The notes: generated from the sequence alone by a model not told the origin. Positions 32,102-41,484 are shown, counted from the stretch's first letter. The stretch is 42,595 nt of DNA from Coprothermobacter sp. (GCA_013824685.1 PNOG01000003.1:1-42595); one strand, 5' to 3'. Translations and numbers: made by a program.

Positions 32102-33646
32102 ATGCCTGCCTGGCTAGGTGATGCCATCTTCTATGAAGTATACCCTCAGTCGTTTTGCGACGCGAACGGTGACGGGATCGGCGACATCGAGGGCATTGCC
32201 TCGAAGCTGGACTACATCCGCAGCCTCGGCTGCAACGCGATCTGGATCAACCCCTGTTTCGTCTCGCCCTTCAAGGACGGCGGCTATGATGTTGCCGACT
32301 ACCGGACGGTAGCGCCCCGGTATGGGACGAACGAGGACCTGTGCCGGCTATTCGCCACAGCGCACGCGGCGGGAATACATATCCTGCTGGACCTCGTACC
32401 AGGACATACATCGGACGAGCACCCATGGTTCCTGCAGAGTCTCCTGCCGTTCACGAACGAGTATACCAATCGCTACATCTGGACGGATACCGCCTGGACT
32501 GCGCCACGGGACTTCCGGTGCGTCAGCGGCAGGTTCGACCGGAACGGCAACTACCTGGTGAACTTCTTCAGCACCCAGCCGGCGCTCAACTACGGTTTCG
32601 AGCACGTCACTGAGAGATGGCAGCTACCCTCCACGCATCCTGACTGCCTGGCAACGAGGGAGGCAATAAAGGACATCATGCGGTTCTGGCTCGACAAGGG
32701 GTGTGACGGGTTCCGGGTCGACATGGCCGACTCGCTCGTGAAGAATGATTGCGACAAGAAGGCCACGGGTGACATCTGGCGAGACGTACGGGCGATGTTC
32801 GACAGCGACTACCCCGAGGCCGTGCTGGTGTCGGAGTGGTCCGACCCCGGGCGGGCGCTGAGGTGCGGGTTCCACGCCGACTTCTACCTGGACCACGAGG
32901 ACAACGGGTACCACGCCCTGTTCAGGCTTAAGGACCCGGCAACCGGCGAACCGCTGGGCTTCTTCAGCAAACAGGGGAACGGGGACATCAGCCTGTTCAT
33001 CGGCGACTACCTGAGGCGGTACGAGGACTCAGAGGACTATGGGTACATCAGTTTCATCACGGGCAATCACGACACGCCGAGGATACGCCGTACGTACGAC
33101 GAGACCGAGCTGAAGCTCGCCTACGCCTTCATCTTCACCATGCCCGGCGTCCCGTTCCTCTACTACGGCGACGAGATCGGCATGCGGTACATCGAAGGGC
33201 TCGTCAGCAAGGAGGGGGGATACGATCGTACGGGATCGAGGACCCCCATGCAGTGGACCAGAGGATCCAACTGCGGGTTCTCGGATGCTCCCGCAGACAA
33301 GCTGTACATCCCGGTGGACCCGGGCGCTGACGCCCCGACCGTCGAAGCGCAGGCAAGAGATCCCCAATCACTACTGAACACAGTGATCAAGCTCATCCAT
33401 CTGCGGCATGTGAACGCCGACCTGCAGGCGGACGGGTCGTTCGCCGTGCTGTATGCCGAGAAGAAGGCATATCCCTTTGTCTATCGCAGGGGAGGACTCG
33501 TCATCGCCGTCAATCCCTCCGCCCGTCATGCCAGCGCCCCCGTGAACACCATGGGTACGGTCCTGTTCTCGCTCGGAGAATTGCCGACCCGATCCGAACA
33601 CGAGACGAGCATGGCCCCACAGTCCTTTGTCGTCGTCCAGCTATGA
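32102..33646 (+). CDS. Cytoplasmic GH13 alpha-glucosidase/amylase
   Basis: A 514-residue GH13 enzyme without signal peptide. It opens with AIFYEVYPQSFCDANGDGIG, the oligo-1,6-glucosidase-like start. The nucleophile is Asp207 (GFRVDMADS), the acid/base Glu245 (LVSEWSDP) and the third acid Asp324 (GNHDTPR). GVPFLYYGDEIGM and RTPMQWTRGSNCGFS resemble alpha-glucosidase and trehalose-type GH13 members. It probably cleaves imported maltodextrins. ATG 32102 aligns with family starts; the ribosome site is weak. It is followed ten bases later by a second GH13 gene. Confidence 0.9.
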   Translation: MPAWLGDAIFYEVYPQSFCDANGDGIGDIEGIASKLDYIRSLGCNAIWINPCFVSPFKDGGYDVADYRTVAPRYGTNEDLCRLFATAHAAGIHILLDLVPGHTSDEHPWFLQSLLPFTNEYTNRYIWTDTAWTAPRDFRCVSGRFDRNGNYLVNFFSTQPALNYGFEHVTERWQLPSTHPDCLATREAIKDIMRFWLDKGCDGFRVDMADSLVKNDCDKKATGDIWRDVRAMFDSDYPEAVLVSEWSDPGRALRCGFHADFYLDHEDNGYHALFRLKDPATGEPLGFFSKQGNGDISLFIGDYLRRYEDSEDYGYISFITGNHDTPRIRRTYDETELKLAYAFIFTMPGVPFLYYGDEIGMRYIEGLVSKEGGYDRTGSRTPMQWTRGSNCGFSDAPADKLYIPVDPGADAPTVEAQARDPQSLLNTVIKLIHLRHVNADLQADGSFAVLYAEKKAYPFVYRRGGLVIAVNPSARHASAPVNTMGTVLFSLGELPTRSEHETSMAPQSFVVVQL

Positions 33647-33656
33647 GACCATACCC

Positions 33657-35267
33657 ATGAAGAAGAGGCTCTCAGGACTGATCGCTGTCGTCATTGCCTT
33701 CATGTTGCTTGCACCGGGCTGTTCGCGGACCACCCGCTACGAGTACGAGCAGCCCCTCAATGTGGTCAACGACGCGTACCGCACCTGGTACGAGGTCTTC
33801 GTCCCCTCGTTCTATGATGCGGACGGCGACGGCACCGGCGACCTGGCCGGGTTGACTGCCAGACTCGACTACCTCAACGACGGGAAGGGCGGCGGCCTGG
33901 GCGTGGGAGGCATCTGGCTGATGCCCATCATGCCGTCCCCCTCCTACCACAAGTACGACGTCACCGACTACGAGAACGTCGACCCGGCATATGGTACCCT
34001 GGGCGACCTCGAGCGGCTGGTCACCGAGTGTCACAAGAGAGGCATGCGCCTCATCATCGACTATGAGCTCAACCATACGTCCTCCCAGCACCCGTGGTTC
34101 CTGTCTGCGACAGCTACCCTTCAGCAGAACCCCGCGCAGCCGGCAGCAAATCCGTACCTGGAGTACTACAACTTCGTCCGGGGCAGACCCGCGGTCGGCA
34201 GCTATGCCCGGGTTGGCACAACAGACTGGTACTATGAGGACCAGTTCAGTCCGTCGATGCCCGACCTCAATCTCGACAACGCCGGCCTGCGAACGCAGAT
34301 TCAGAAATCCACACGTTTCTGGTTGGATAAGGGTGTCGACGGCTTCCGCCTGGACGGGGTGTTGTACTACTACGGAGGCAACAACTCTGGGGACACGGAC
34401 CGCAACGTTGCATTTGTCGACTGGCTTGTCGACTACTGCCGGACAATCGATCCCGACGCGTACGTCGTGGGCGAGGTCTGGAGCAACGCGTCGACCATCG
34501 CGGAGTACTACGGGAGCCACGCGTCGAGCTTCTTCGCATTCCCCTTTGCGCAGGCGACGGGGGTGGTCGCGTCGACGCTAAACGGGACTGGCGCGGATGC
34601 GTCCGCTCAGTCATTCTGCAAGGCGACCGCAGCGTGGCAGCGGATGCTGCAGGAGTACGACATGCAGGCGATCGACGCCCCCTTCATCGGCAATCACGAC
34701 ACGGCGCGACCAGCGGGGTTCTTCTCGGGCGACCTGCAGAAAACCAAGATGGCCGGGGGCCTGTACCTCATGATGAGCGGAGGCCCATTTGTCTACTACG
34801 GCGAGGAGCTTGGAATGACCGGTTCGCGCATCGACGAGGACAAACGTGGACCCATGCAGTGGTCGGACACGGTGACGACCGGCATGACGAAGGGGCCTCC
34901 GGGGATGGACCCACCCGTTCTACTTTTCGAGGCCGAGGAAGTTCAGGACAAGGACCCTGGTTCTCTGCTCAACTACTACCGCCGCGCGATACGCCTGCGG
35001 AACGAGAACCCCGAGATTGCCCGTGGTACGGTAACCGTGCTGGGCGGGATCGCGGACCCGGAGGTCTGTGCCATCGCCAAGGCCTGGAACGGGTCGCACA
35101 TCATCCTGGTGATCAGCACGTCAGAGGAGGCCAAGGTGGTCGAATTCAGCAGGACGGCGAACCAGTGCACCGGTATCCGCGGATACCTGTCGACGACGGG
35201 TGCTGCTGTGACTCTGCGGGGGGACCGGCTTACCCTGCCTCCCATGTCCATCGTGGTGCTGAAATGA
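33657..35267 (+). CDS. Surface GH13 alpha-amylase lipoprotein
   Basis: A 536-residue exported amylase. The signal peptide (MKKRLSGLIAVVIAFMLLAP) ends in a lipobox with a Cys, followed by WYEVFVPSFYDADGDGTGDL. Catalytic residues are Asp233 (GFRLDGVLYY), Glu273 (VVGEVWSN) and Asp348 (GNHDTAR). GGPFVYYGEELGM and GPMQWSD complete the GH13 pattern. As a lipoprotein it would cut starch or glycogen outside the membrane, feeding the binding protein encoded upstream. The start at 33657 is chosen because it gives the signal peptide directly; the short extension to 33627 does not. Confidence 0.9.
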   Translation: MKKRLSGLIAVVIAFMLLAPGCSRTTRYEYEQPLNVVNDAYRTWYEVFVPSFYDADGDGTGDLAGLTARLDYLNDGKGGGLGVGGIWLMPIMPSPSYHKYDVTDYENVDPAYGTLGDLERLVTECHKRGMRLIIDYELNHTSSQHPWFLSATATLQQNPAQPAANPYLEYYNFVRGRPAVGSYARVGTTDWYYEDQFSPSMPDLNLDNAGLRTQIQKSTRFWLDKGVDGFRLDGVLYYYGGNNSGDTDRNVAFVDWLVDYCRTIDPDAYVVGEVWSNASTIAEYYGSHASSFFAFPFAQATGVVASTLNGTGADASAQSFCKATAAWQRMLQEYDMQAIDAPFIGNHDTARPAGFFSGDLQKTKMAGGLYLMMSGGPFVYYGEELGMTGSRIDEDKRGPMQWSDTVTTGMTKGPPGMDPPVLLFEAEEVQDKDPGSLLNYYRRAIRLRNENPEIARGTVTVLGGIADPEVCAIAKAWNGSHIILVISTSEEAKVVEFSRTANQCTGIRGYLSTTGAAVTLRGDRLTLPPMSIVVLK

Positions 35268-35431
35268 GCCAGCTACCCGATTGCATCGCGGACATCAGGA
35301 TTATGCTTGAAATCCTGCACAGCAGGAAGGGCACATGCGGAGCTGAATGGTTTGTCCTGGAACGCTGGAACCACGCCGCGTACCAAGGCGGCACTACCTG
35401 TCCCTTCTCGGCGACCCGGGGTACTTCATGA
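35264..35431 (+). CDS. Possible 55-residue frame overlapping the amylase stop
   Basis: An ATG overlaps the amylase stop as ATGA and opens a 55-codon frame (MSQLPDCIADIRIMLEILHS, then a Cys- and Trp-containing tail). The overlap suits coupled translation, but the protein shows no known motif and its second half looks random. A GCAGGAG/CTCCTGC hairpin follows at 35433-35449. It is weakly supported. Confidence 0.25.
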   Translation: MSQLPDCIADIRIMLEILHSRKGTCGAEWFVLERWNHAAYQGGTTCPFSATRGTS

Positions 35432-35542
35432 AGCAGGAGAAGCTCCTGCCCCATGGGAACTTGACGATGCTCTGCTATCATAACTCGGCTCGCGCCGTCT
35501 GAAGTTGTAGTCATGGAAATCGGAAAGTAACGGAGGTTTTCA

Positions 35543-37141
35543 ATGGATGATAGAACGCCCAGAGTGGCCTACTTCTGCATGGAGTTCGGGCTGCATGAGA
35601 AGCTGCACATTTACGCCGGGGGTCTGGGCATCCTGGCGGGTGATATCCTGAAAGCGGCAGCCGACGCCGGACGTCCGATGGTCGGGGTCGGCATCCTGTG
35701 GCGCCAAGACTACACCGCGCAGTTTATCGACGAGAACGACCGCCCGTACGACAGCTACCATGAGTATCAGTACGACTTCCTTGAGGACACAGGCGTCGTC
35801 GTTACTGTACCCATCCGCGACCAACAGGTGCGGGCGAAAGTGTGGAAATGCACGGCCTTTGGCAACGCGCCGCTGTACCTCCTCGACACGTACCTGCCGG
35901 ACAATGCGGGCTGGAACCTGACGGGACAGCTGTACGGCTGGTTCGAGGAAGAACGTATCGCCCAGGAGATGATCCTTGGCATCGGCGGCATCCGCGCACT
36001 GCAGGCGCTCGGCATCGATGTGGACATTTTCCACTTCAACGACAGCCACGCGGTGTTCGCCGGCGTCGAACTGATCCGCCAGCAGATGGCGAACGGCGTA
36101 CCCTTTACGGACGCACTCTGGTCCGTGAAGCAGCACATCGTGTTCACAACGCACACGCCGGTGTTCGCCGGCAACGAGGTGCACGCCCACCGCATCCTGC
36201 AGTACATGAGCTCGTACGACGGACTCTCCTCCGACCAGATCGTCCAGCTGGGTGGCGACCCGTTCAGCATGACTGCCGCGGGGCTGCGCCTGTCCAGAAA
36301 GGCAAATGCTGTGTCGCAGCTTCATGGACACACGGCGCGCGAAATGTGGAAGTACGTCCCCGGAGGCTCCGACATCCTGTCCGTCACGAACGGTGTCCAC
36401 AACGGTACGTGGCAGGACGACAGCATCCGGCAAGCCCATGCGTCCGGAGGGGACCTGTGGGCCGCTCACAGTGCACTGAAGCGAGCAATGATCGACGACA
36501 TCGAGCGGCGGAACGGGGTCCGGCTCGACGAGAACGTCCTGACCATCGGGTTCGCCCGCCGCGCCACGCCGTACAAGCGGAGCGACCTCATCTTCTCGAA
36601 CAGAGAGGTCGTCGGTGACCTGCTGCGCAACCACAGGATTCAGATCGTGCTGTCTGGCAAGGCGCACCCCAACGACATGGGAGGGAAGGCCACCATTACA
36701 AACCTCGTACGCATCGCCAGGGAGTATCCTGGCAGCGTCGTGTTCGTGCAGGGCTATGACATGGCCATCGGCAAGATGCTGACACGCGGGTGCGACGTCT
36801 GGCTCAACAACCCGGTGCGGCCGATGGAAGCGAGCGGCACGTCAGGCATGAAGGCCGCAATGAACGGTGTCCTCAACCTGAGCACGCTTGACGGGTGGTG
36901 GCCCGAGGCCTGCCAGCACGGCGTCAACGGCTGGCAGTTCGGCGGTGGATACGAGGGGTGCGACTGCAATAGCGTGGACGTTGCCTCGCTGTATCAGGTT
37001 CTGACCGGCAACGTCATCCCCACCTATGAGAACCGGCGGGACGCGTGGGTCGGCATGATGCATGCCAGCATTGACATGGCACAGTGGGAGTTCTCGGCTG
37101 CGCGCATGCTGCAGGACTACTACGAGAAGATGTACGTCTGA
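35543..37141 (+). CDS. Alpha-glucan phosphorylase (GT35, short type)
   Basis: A 532-residue phosphorylase. It releases glucose-1-phosphate from alpha-1,4-glucans using pyridoxal phosphate. The PLP lysine is Lys437 in MEASGTSGMKAAMNGVLNLS. VAYFCMEFGLHEKLHIYAGG and GGLGILAGDILKAAADAG are typical of the short form (archaeal/Thermotoga-like), which lacks the N-terminal regulatory region of GlgP/MalP. HTPVFAGNEVH and RRATPYKRSDLIFSN also fit. CGGAGG precedes the ATG. It completes the glucan route after the GH13 genes and ends at a strong hairpin. Confidence 0.92.
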   Translation: MDDRTPRVAYFCMEFGLHEKLHIYAGGLGILAGDILKAAADAGRPMVGVGILWRQDYTAQFIDENDRPYDSYHEYQYDFLEDTGVVVTVPIRDQQVRAKVWKCTAFGNAPLYLLDTYLPDNAGWNLTGQLYGWFEEERIAQEMILGIGGIRALQALGIDVDIFHFNDSHAVFAGVELIRQQMANGVPFTDALWSVKQHIVFTTHTPVFAGNEVHAHRILQYMSSYDGLSSDQIVQLGGDPFSMTAAGLRLSRKANAVSQLHGHTAREMWKYVPGGSDILSVTNGVHNGTWQDDSIRQAHASGGDLWAAHSALKRAMIDDIERRNGVRLDENVLTIGFARRATPYKRSDLIFSNREVVGDLLRNHRIQIVLSGKAHPNDMGGKATITNLVRIAREYPGSVVFVQGYDMAIGKMLTRGCDVWLNNPVRPMEASGTSGMKAAMNGVLNLSTLDGWWPEACQHGVNGWQFGGGYEGCDCNSVDVASLYQVLTGNVIPTYENRRDAWVGMMHASIDMAQWEFSAARMLQDYYEKMYV

Positions 37142-37174
37142 CGGCGTCGCTCACGACATAGACAACGCACAGCA

Positions 37175-37210
37175 CAGGGAGGGGCCGACGAGGCCCCTCC
37201 CTGCATTTCG
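37175..37210. terminator. Terminator after the phosphorylase gene
   Basis: CAGGGAGGGGCC (37175-37186) pairs with GGCCCCTCCCTG (37192-37203) over GACGA, followed by CATTTCG. It also ends the convergent gene at 37212. Confidence 0.8.
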
Positions 37211-37211
37211 T

Positions 37212-37883
37212 CTATGCCAGTTCCGGGACCGGGATCGTCTGCTGTCTGGAGAGCTCGAGGAAGACGGCGCTCCAAGCGATATCGACGGTGGGGATGGCCC
37301 AGACGAGCCCGACACCCAAGCACAGGACTCCCAGGATAGTGACACCCAGAGATGCAAAGCAGAGGCCAAACAGTTCGCCCTTGTGGCCGTCCGTCGCGGC
37401 GGCGCTCATCTGCAGCGCCTCGACGGGGCCTACACCCTGCGTCACCAGGTAGTGCCCGTACAGGCAGTAGCGAAGTCCCCAGATGATGCCAGGGACGACC
37501 AGCAGGATCATGCCGACGCCGACGATGAGGCCATACAGGAGCGTGCCCAGGACAAAGCGCCCTACGTTCTCCCATGTAAGGAAGAAGTCACGTGCAGCGA
37601 CCTCTTCGCCACGCGCTGCCTTCACCGAGCCGTGGATGACGCCCATACGGATCCACATGGATACGACATAGGCCACGATGCTGAGGACGACGGCCGCGAT
37701 CGCAATGCCTTGTCTCTGTGGTCCCAGGTTATGCCACCAGAGGTGCAGGCTCCTGGTGCCGTCAGCCTCCTCATGCCATGTCACCGCGCCGTCCAGGACC
37801 CATTGCAGCAGAAGCGCCGGCAGAAATGCCCAGACCCACAGACGTGCCTTGTTCCACCCATACCGTATCGACTGAAGGATCAT
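37212..37883 (-). CDS. Multi-spanning membrane protein, DUF975-like
   Basis: A 223-residue protein with about five hydrophobic helices. It begins MILQSIRYGWNKARLWVWAF. The central block LGTLLYGLIVGVGMILLVVP, GIIWGLRYCLYGHYLV and SAAATDGHKGELFGLCFASL follows the DUF975/glycerophosphodiesterase-membrane-domain pattern, where a helix pair is followed by LRY and SxxxMxGxK motifs. The ATG at 37883 has AAGGAG upstream, unlike the longer frame. Its function is unknown; relatives are general membrane proteins. Confidence 0.7.
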   Translation of the reverse strand: MILQSIRYGWNKARLWVWAFLPALLLQWVLDGAVTWHEEADGTRSLHLWWHNLGPQRQGIAIAAVVLSIVAYVVSMWIRMGVIHGSVKAARGEEVAARDFFLTWENVGRFVLGTLLYGLIVGVGMILLVVPGIIWGLRYCLYGHYLVTQGVGPVEALQMSAAATDGHKGELFGLCFASLGVTILGVLCLGVGLVWAIPTVDIAWSAVFLELSRQQTIPVPELA

Positions 37884-37978
37884 TTTGCAGCTCCTTGTTC
37901 CAGCTTGGGGCGTGATTTGCCTCCACGCCACACTACAGTGTACTGTTCTCTGTCCCCACAGGTTACGTCCTGTCCCTG

Positions 37979-38075
37979 TTTGTCGTTCCCGTTCAGGCGT
38001 GTTCCGTCTTCTCTCTCCGTCGTTCCCGCACCCCTTCTGTCGTTCCCGCGAAGGCGGGAACCCAGTCCCTTTTCT
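37979..38075. repeat. REPIN-like repeat, copy D (partial)
   Basis: GTCGTTCCCGCGAAGGCGGG with ACCCAGTCCC (38039-38070) is one arm of the element. Degraded GTCGTTCCCG words precede it at about 37982 and 38019. Confidence 0.7.
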
Positions 38076-38171
38076 CGTTCACAATTTCCGCATAGTGGAA
38101 CAGCCCTTCCTGCTATCCTCTACGAAATACCCTCACGTCCGGCACTGGCGGCGAGGTAACGGGAGATGCAC

Positions 38172-39239
38172 ATGAAAATTGAGACGGCTCAAACGTACAT
38201 CAGCGGCAGGCTTTGTCTGCCCGAAGGGTACACGCCCTCACTGTCGCTGCGGGAGACGGAACAGGCCATCAAGTTCATTAAGGATACCTTTCAGAGTGGC
38301 CTTGCCGCCGCGCTCAACCTTGCGCGTGTCTCGGCGCCGCTGTGTGTGACTGCCGCCTCCGGTCTCAACGATCACCTCAACGGTGTCGAGCACCCGGTCC
38401 GGTTTGGCATCCGCAGTATCGACGTGGACGCCGAGATCGTGCAGTCACTGGCCAAGTGGAAGCGTGCTGCTCTGGCCGACTACGGCTTCGGCCACGGCGA
38501 AGGCCTCTACACCGACATGAACGCCATCCGCCCTGACGAAATCCTGGACAACCTGCACTCCGTGTACGTCGACCAGTGGGACTGGGAGCGCGTCATCGAC
38601 GCCGGCGAGCGCACCGTTCCGTTCCTTGAGGGGATCGTGCGAGACATCTACGGTGTCCTGCTGCGCACGAGTCGGCTCGTGCACGAGCGCTATCCTTCGG
38701 TACCGACTCTGGAACTGCCGGACGAGCTGGTCTTCGTGTCCAGCGAGGACCTGGAGGCCGATGACCCCAACCACACGCCTCAGGAGCGAGTGGACCGCAT
38801 CTGCCGTGATGCGGGCGCCGTGTTCGTCATCGGTATCGGAGCGCTGCTGCGCAGCGGGTTTCCCCACGACGGGCGCGCAGCTGACTACGATGACTGGTCG
38901 ACACCCGTGGACGAGACACATCGTGGCCTCAACGGAGACCTGTTCATCTGGAACTCCGTCCTGGGTTGTGCGTTCGAGCTTTCGTCGATGGGCATCCGCG
39001 TAGATCCGTCCGCCCTGCTGCGCCAGCTTGAAGCGCGCAGCGAGCTCGCCAGCTGCGACCTCCCATATCACCGCCGCCTGCTTGCGGGCGACCTTCCTCT
39101 GACCATCGGTGGTGGCATCGGACAGTCGCGGCTCTGCATGCTTCTTCTGCACACTGCCCACATCGGCGAGGTCCAGTCGGGCATCTGGTCTGGTGCCATG
39201 CGGTCCGCCTGTCTCGCTGCAGGGATACCTCTGCTCTAG
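38172..39239 (+). CDS. asnA: Aspartate--ammonia ligase
   Basis: A 355-residue asparagine synthetase A, making asparagine from aspartate, ammonia and ATP. It is a class II aminoacyl-tRNA-synthetase-like fold. VSAPLCVTAASGLNDHLNGV, the IDVDAEIVQSLAKWKRAALA region, DQWDWERVI and LTIGGGIGQSRLCMLLLHTA are all AsnA blocks. The ATG at 38172 is preferred over 38166 because GGGAG lies six bases before it. It is slightly longer than E. coli AsnA, by an extended C-terminal part. No T-box or AsnC gene is visible nearby. Confidence 0.93.
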   Translation: MKIETAQTYISGRLCLPEGYTPSLSLRETEQAIKFIKDTFQSGLAAALNLARVSAPLCVTAASGLNDHLNGVEHPVRFGIRSIDVDAEIVQSLAKWKRAALADYGFGHGEGLYTDMNAIRPDEILDNLHSVYVDQWDWERVIDAGERTVPFLEGIVRDIYGVLLRTSRLVHERYPSVPTLELPDELVFVSSEDLEADDPNHTPQERVDRICRDAGAVFVIGIGALLRSGFPHDGRAADYDDWSTPVDETHRGLNGDLFIWNSVLGCAFELSSMGIRVDPSALLRQLEARSELASCDLPYHRRLLAGDLPLTIGGGIGQSRLCMLLLHTAHIGEVQSGIWSGAMRSACLAAGIPLL

Positions 39240-39256
39240 AACGGATGCGTGAAGCG

Positions 39257-39679
39257 CTACCCGGCGACGGCGCTCCGCGCAAACTCCTCTGCCCCGGTGA
39301 GGTCCGCGGCATCCGGGTGTGTGCGGTTAAAGAGCAGGAACCTTCCCCGGCAGAAGTAGCACTTGTCAGCTACGACGATCCCCTGCCGTGCCAATAGGTC
39401 CTTCATGACCCCCACTGCCTTCTCCTTGTGCTCCGGAAAGCCCGTACTGAACACTATCACCTGCTTGACGAGGGCCGGATCGAGCCCTTCGATGTACTTC
39501 TTCATCGATGAATCGATGTCGCCGCCATGGACCGCTGCCCCCAGGAACAGCATGTCCACCGGCTCGCTCACGACCGCAGCGCTGACTGGCTCCGCCACGC
39601 AGCCTGCAGCGCGCGCAATCGCCTCGGCCACCTTCTTCGTGTTGCCTGTCGTGGACTGGTACACTACTCTAGCACGCAT
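39257..39679 (-). CDS. Flavodoxin-like protein
   Basis: A 140-residue flavodoxin-fold protein. The ATG at 39679 has TGGAGG upstream. The FMN phosphate loop is VVYQSTTGNTKKVAEAIARA, followed by MLFLGAAVHGGDIDSSMKKY and VIVFSTGFPEHKEKAVGVMK. Two Cys (YFCRG region) lie in the C-terminal part. It is probably an electron carrier or FMN oxidoreductase partner. The gene is convergent with asnA, leaving only 17 bp between the stops. Confidence 0.85.
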   Translation of the reverse strand: MRARVVYQSTTGNTKKVAEAIARAAGCVAEPVSAAVVSEPVDMLFLGAAVHGGDIDSSMKKYIEGLDPALVKQVIVFSTGFPEHKEKAVGVMKDLLARQGIVVADKCYFCRGRFLLFNRTHPDAADLTGAEEFARSAVAG

Positions 39680-39787
39680 GATACCTCCATTGACTACGTT
39701 CACGTCTGGCTCCATGGGAGCCTCACAGCCGCATTGATGGCGAATACTCAGAGTCTGGCCGTTGATCTCTGACGCCTGCCTACAATG

Positions 39788-40226
39788 TTATATCACAACA
39801 CTGAACACGAGCAGCAACAGCTCCCCGGCAATCGCTCCGCCGTGCGACCTCCACAGACCCAGGCCCACCGTCGGCGACCCAGCGAACAGCAGGGGCAGGT
39901 CAGGCTGAACCGACGGCCACATGGGATGAGAGACGAAATCCAGGATCCAGTGGCTAAACACGACCAGTCCGATGAGCACCCCGGCACGCCGATCGCGGTA
40001 CAGGCAGGCGGGTGGCAGCCAGCCCGCCGGCCAGCGACCACACTGACGCCATGAGGAGACCGTGCGACCAGGGCGAACCCGAGGGCGGCAGGTGCTCGAC
40101 CCCCGTGAGCAGGAACACGCCCCACACGATGTCGAGAGCCTCTGCAGCCGCCAGCAGAACGACCAGCGATACCCGTGGAGCTGCCTTCTTTGCCACCAGA
40201 CTGGCTGCGACGTGCCCGAATATCAC
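39788..40226 (-). pseudogene. Frameshifted multi-spanning membrane protein gene
   Basis: Two overlapping minus-strand frames together read as one membrane protein. The first half begins at a GTG (40226) behind GAGGGGG: VIFGHVAASLVAKKAAPRVS, then EALDIVWGVFLLTG and SHGLLMASVWSLAGGLAATR. Near 39998-40012 the frame must shift by one base to continue as LYRDRRAGVLIGLVVFSHWI, LDFVSHPMWP and GLGLWRSHGGAIAGELL. The joined product (~145 residues) looks like DUF457/YdjM-type metal-dependent-hydrolase membrane relatives. Either the gene is broken or the base call is wrong; a one-C insertion in the CGCCTGCCTG run would explain it. Confidence 0.65.
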
Positions 40227-40472
40227 CAGATCCCCCTCAGGCGAGATACCAGGTAGTCTACAGGTGTCTTCGTCGGAAGCCAGAGTTGGCGAGAATTTAT
40301 GACATGAGTAGGTTGCATGCGACGGCAGTCCGTTGCTCAGCGCATACCATCGGACTGTCGTCATCGGACACAGGGAGGACTATGGAACTCTCGCGGCGCA
40401 AGCATGTCATAGTGAGGAGACATCTGGATGTGCTCGTTGGTTCGACATCGCCCAGATGGACGGGGAGGAACG
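40227..40472. other. Divergent intergenic region with a hairpin
   Basis: GACGGCAGTCCG (40321-40332) and CGGACTGTCGTC (40351-40362) form an inverted repeat with one mismatch. A short frame from ATG 40382 behind GGGAGG overlaps the next gene and shows no protein-like features. No clear -10/-35 pair was found. Confidence 0.4.
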
Positions 40473-41102
40473 ATGAGAAGAGTATTGGCTGTCCTGATAC
40501 TGATTGCAGTTACGGTCTCGTTGACTGCATGCAAGGGTCCCGAGCCTGTGAGCTTTGAGGAGCTGCTCTCTTACAACAATATCATCGCACACATACGTGC
40601 GTCCGACGTGGAGAGCATCCCAAAGGGACTGACCTACAGGGAAATCATCACGAGACTTGGCAAGTCACGAGACGTGGGCAGCGGCCTGCATGTAGCGCAG
40701 TACATCGTGGACGACAAGTGGAATCTGTACATCTCCTTCCCCAGCCCGGACGAGGTCTGCGTAAAGAGTGGAACAGAGCTTTTGCAGGGTGCTCAACCCA
40801 TCGTCGACGACAGCGACACGATCGGCATCAGGGGCGTCGTGAAGGACATCGTGCAGGGAAAGGATGACATCACGATGCTCGTGGAAGGCAAGCTGGAACA
40901 CGACACGTCGTTCGACAAGGCGAGCGTCACGGTGAACATGAAATCCACGGTAGTGCGAGGCAATACCACCATCACGGTTCTGTTCACCTTCTCGGAGATC
41001 AAGGCGGGCGATACGGTCGAGGTCACGTTCAATGGCCCGGTAGCCGAGAGCTACCCCGTGCAGGGTGTGGCAGCAACCGTTCGTATCGTGACTGCACCGT
41101 AA
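40473..41102 (+). CDS. Lipoprotein with YobA/DUF3221-like C-terminus
   Basis: A 209-residue lipoprotein starting at the ATG behind GGGAGG. The signal peptide ends in the lipobox LTAC. Residues ~25-105 (LLSYNNIIAHIRASDVESIP, then YREIITRLGKSRDVGSGLHV) resemble a small BLIP/SmpA-like beta-lactamase-inhibitor unit. The last 75 residues (IGIRGVVKDIVQGKDDITML to VEVTFNGPVAESYPVQGVAA) match DUF3221/YobA, an OB-like domain. Both parts suit a periplasmic or wall-facing binding protein, with unknown ligand. Confidence 0.75.
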   Translation: MRRVLAVLILIAVTVSLTACKGPEPVSFEELLSYNNIIAHIRASDVESIPKGLTYREIITRLGKSRDVGSGLHVAQYIVDDKWNLYISFPSPDEVCVKSGTELLQGAQPIVDDSDTIGIRGVVKDIVQGKDDITMLVEGKLEHDTSFDKASVTVNMKSTVVRGNTTITVLFTFSEIKAGDTVEVTFNGPVAESYPVQGVAATVRIVTAP

Positions 41103-41484
41103 CGTAGTGAGAACGGTCTCCGCGCAATCGGGGCTGACGTCTGGCACCACGAGCAGGGAAGCAAGGGGGCCTGACTGCCCTGACTACGCGCCAGCTGGCC
41201 ACCTCTACAACGGTCCTTTATTGGCTAGCAAGTGGCGCTGCGAGACGCCAGATTGTCACCCTAGTACGCTGCAACATCTTGACAGTAACGTTCTAGTGCA
41301 TTATGGTAAGGGTGTCTCTACGAAGGTGCAACCGGAAAGAACGCGAGTCAGTTTTGCCTGACGCTTCTGTAGGCCGGTGCTTCTAAGGTTAAGTGACCAG
41401 TGACACGATGAAGGTGCCCTGGATTCTGACCTGGCAGGCTATTCATCGATAAGATGACTTGCCCCATCATTCAAGGAGACTCCG
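41103..41484. other. Intergenic region before the YHS gene
   Basis: No gene is supported in ~380 bp. A good promoter sits at 41279-41307. The rest, about 175 bases between that promoter and the YHS start, could be an untranslated leader. I see no conserved riboswitch fold in it. Confidence 0.4.
41279..41307 (+). promoter_or_regulatory. Promoter upstream of the YHS gene
   Basis: TTGACA (41279-41284), a 17-bp spacer and TATGGT (41302-41307). Confidence 0.65.

Noticed and set aside
40382-40558. Short frame from ATG 40382 with GGGAGG upstream
   Set aside because: It overlaps the start of the lipoprotein gene, whose signal peptide is clear, and the translation shows no structure.
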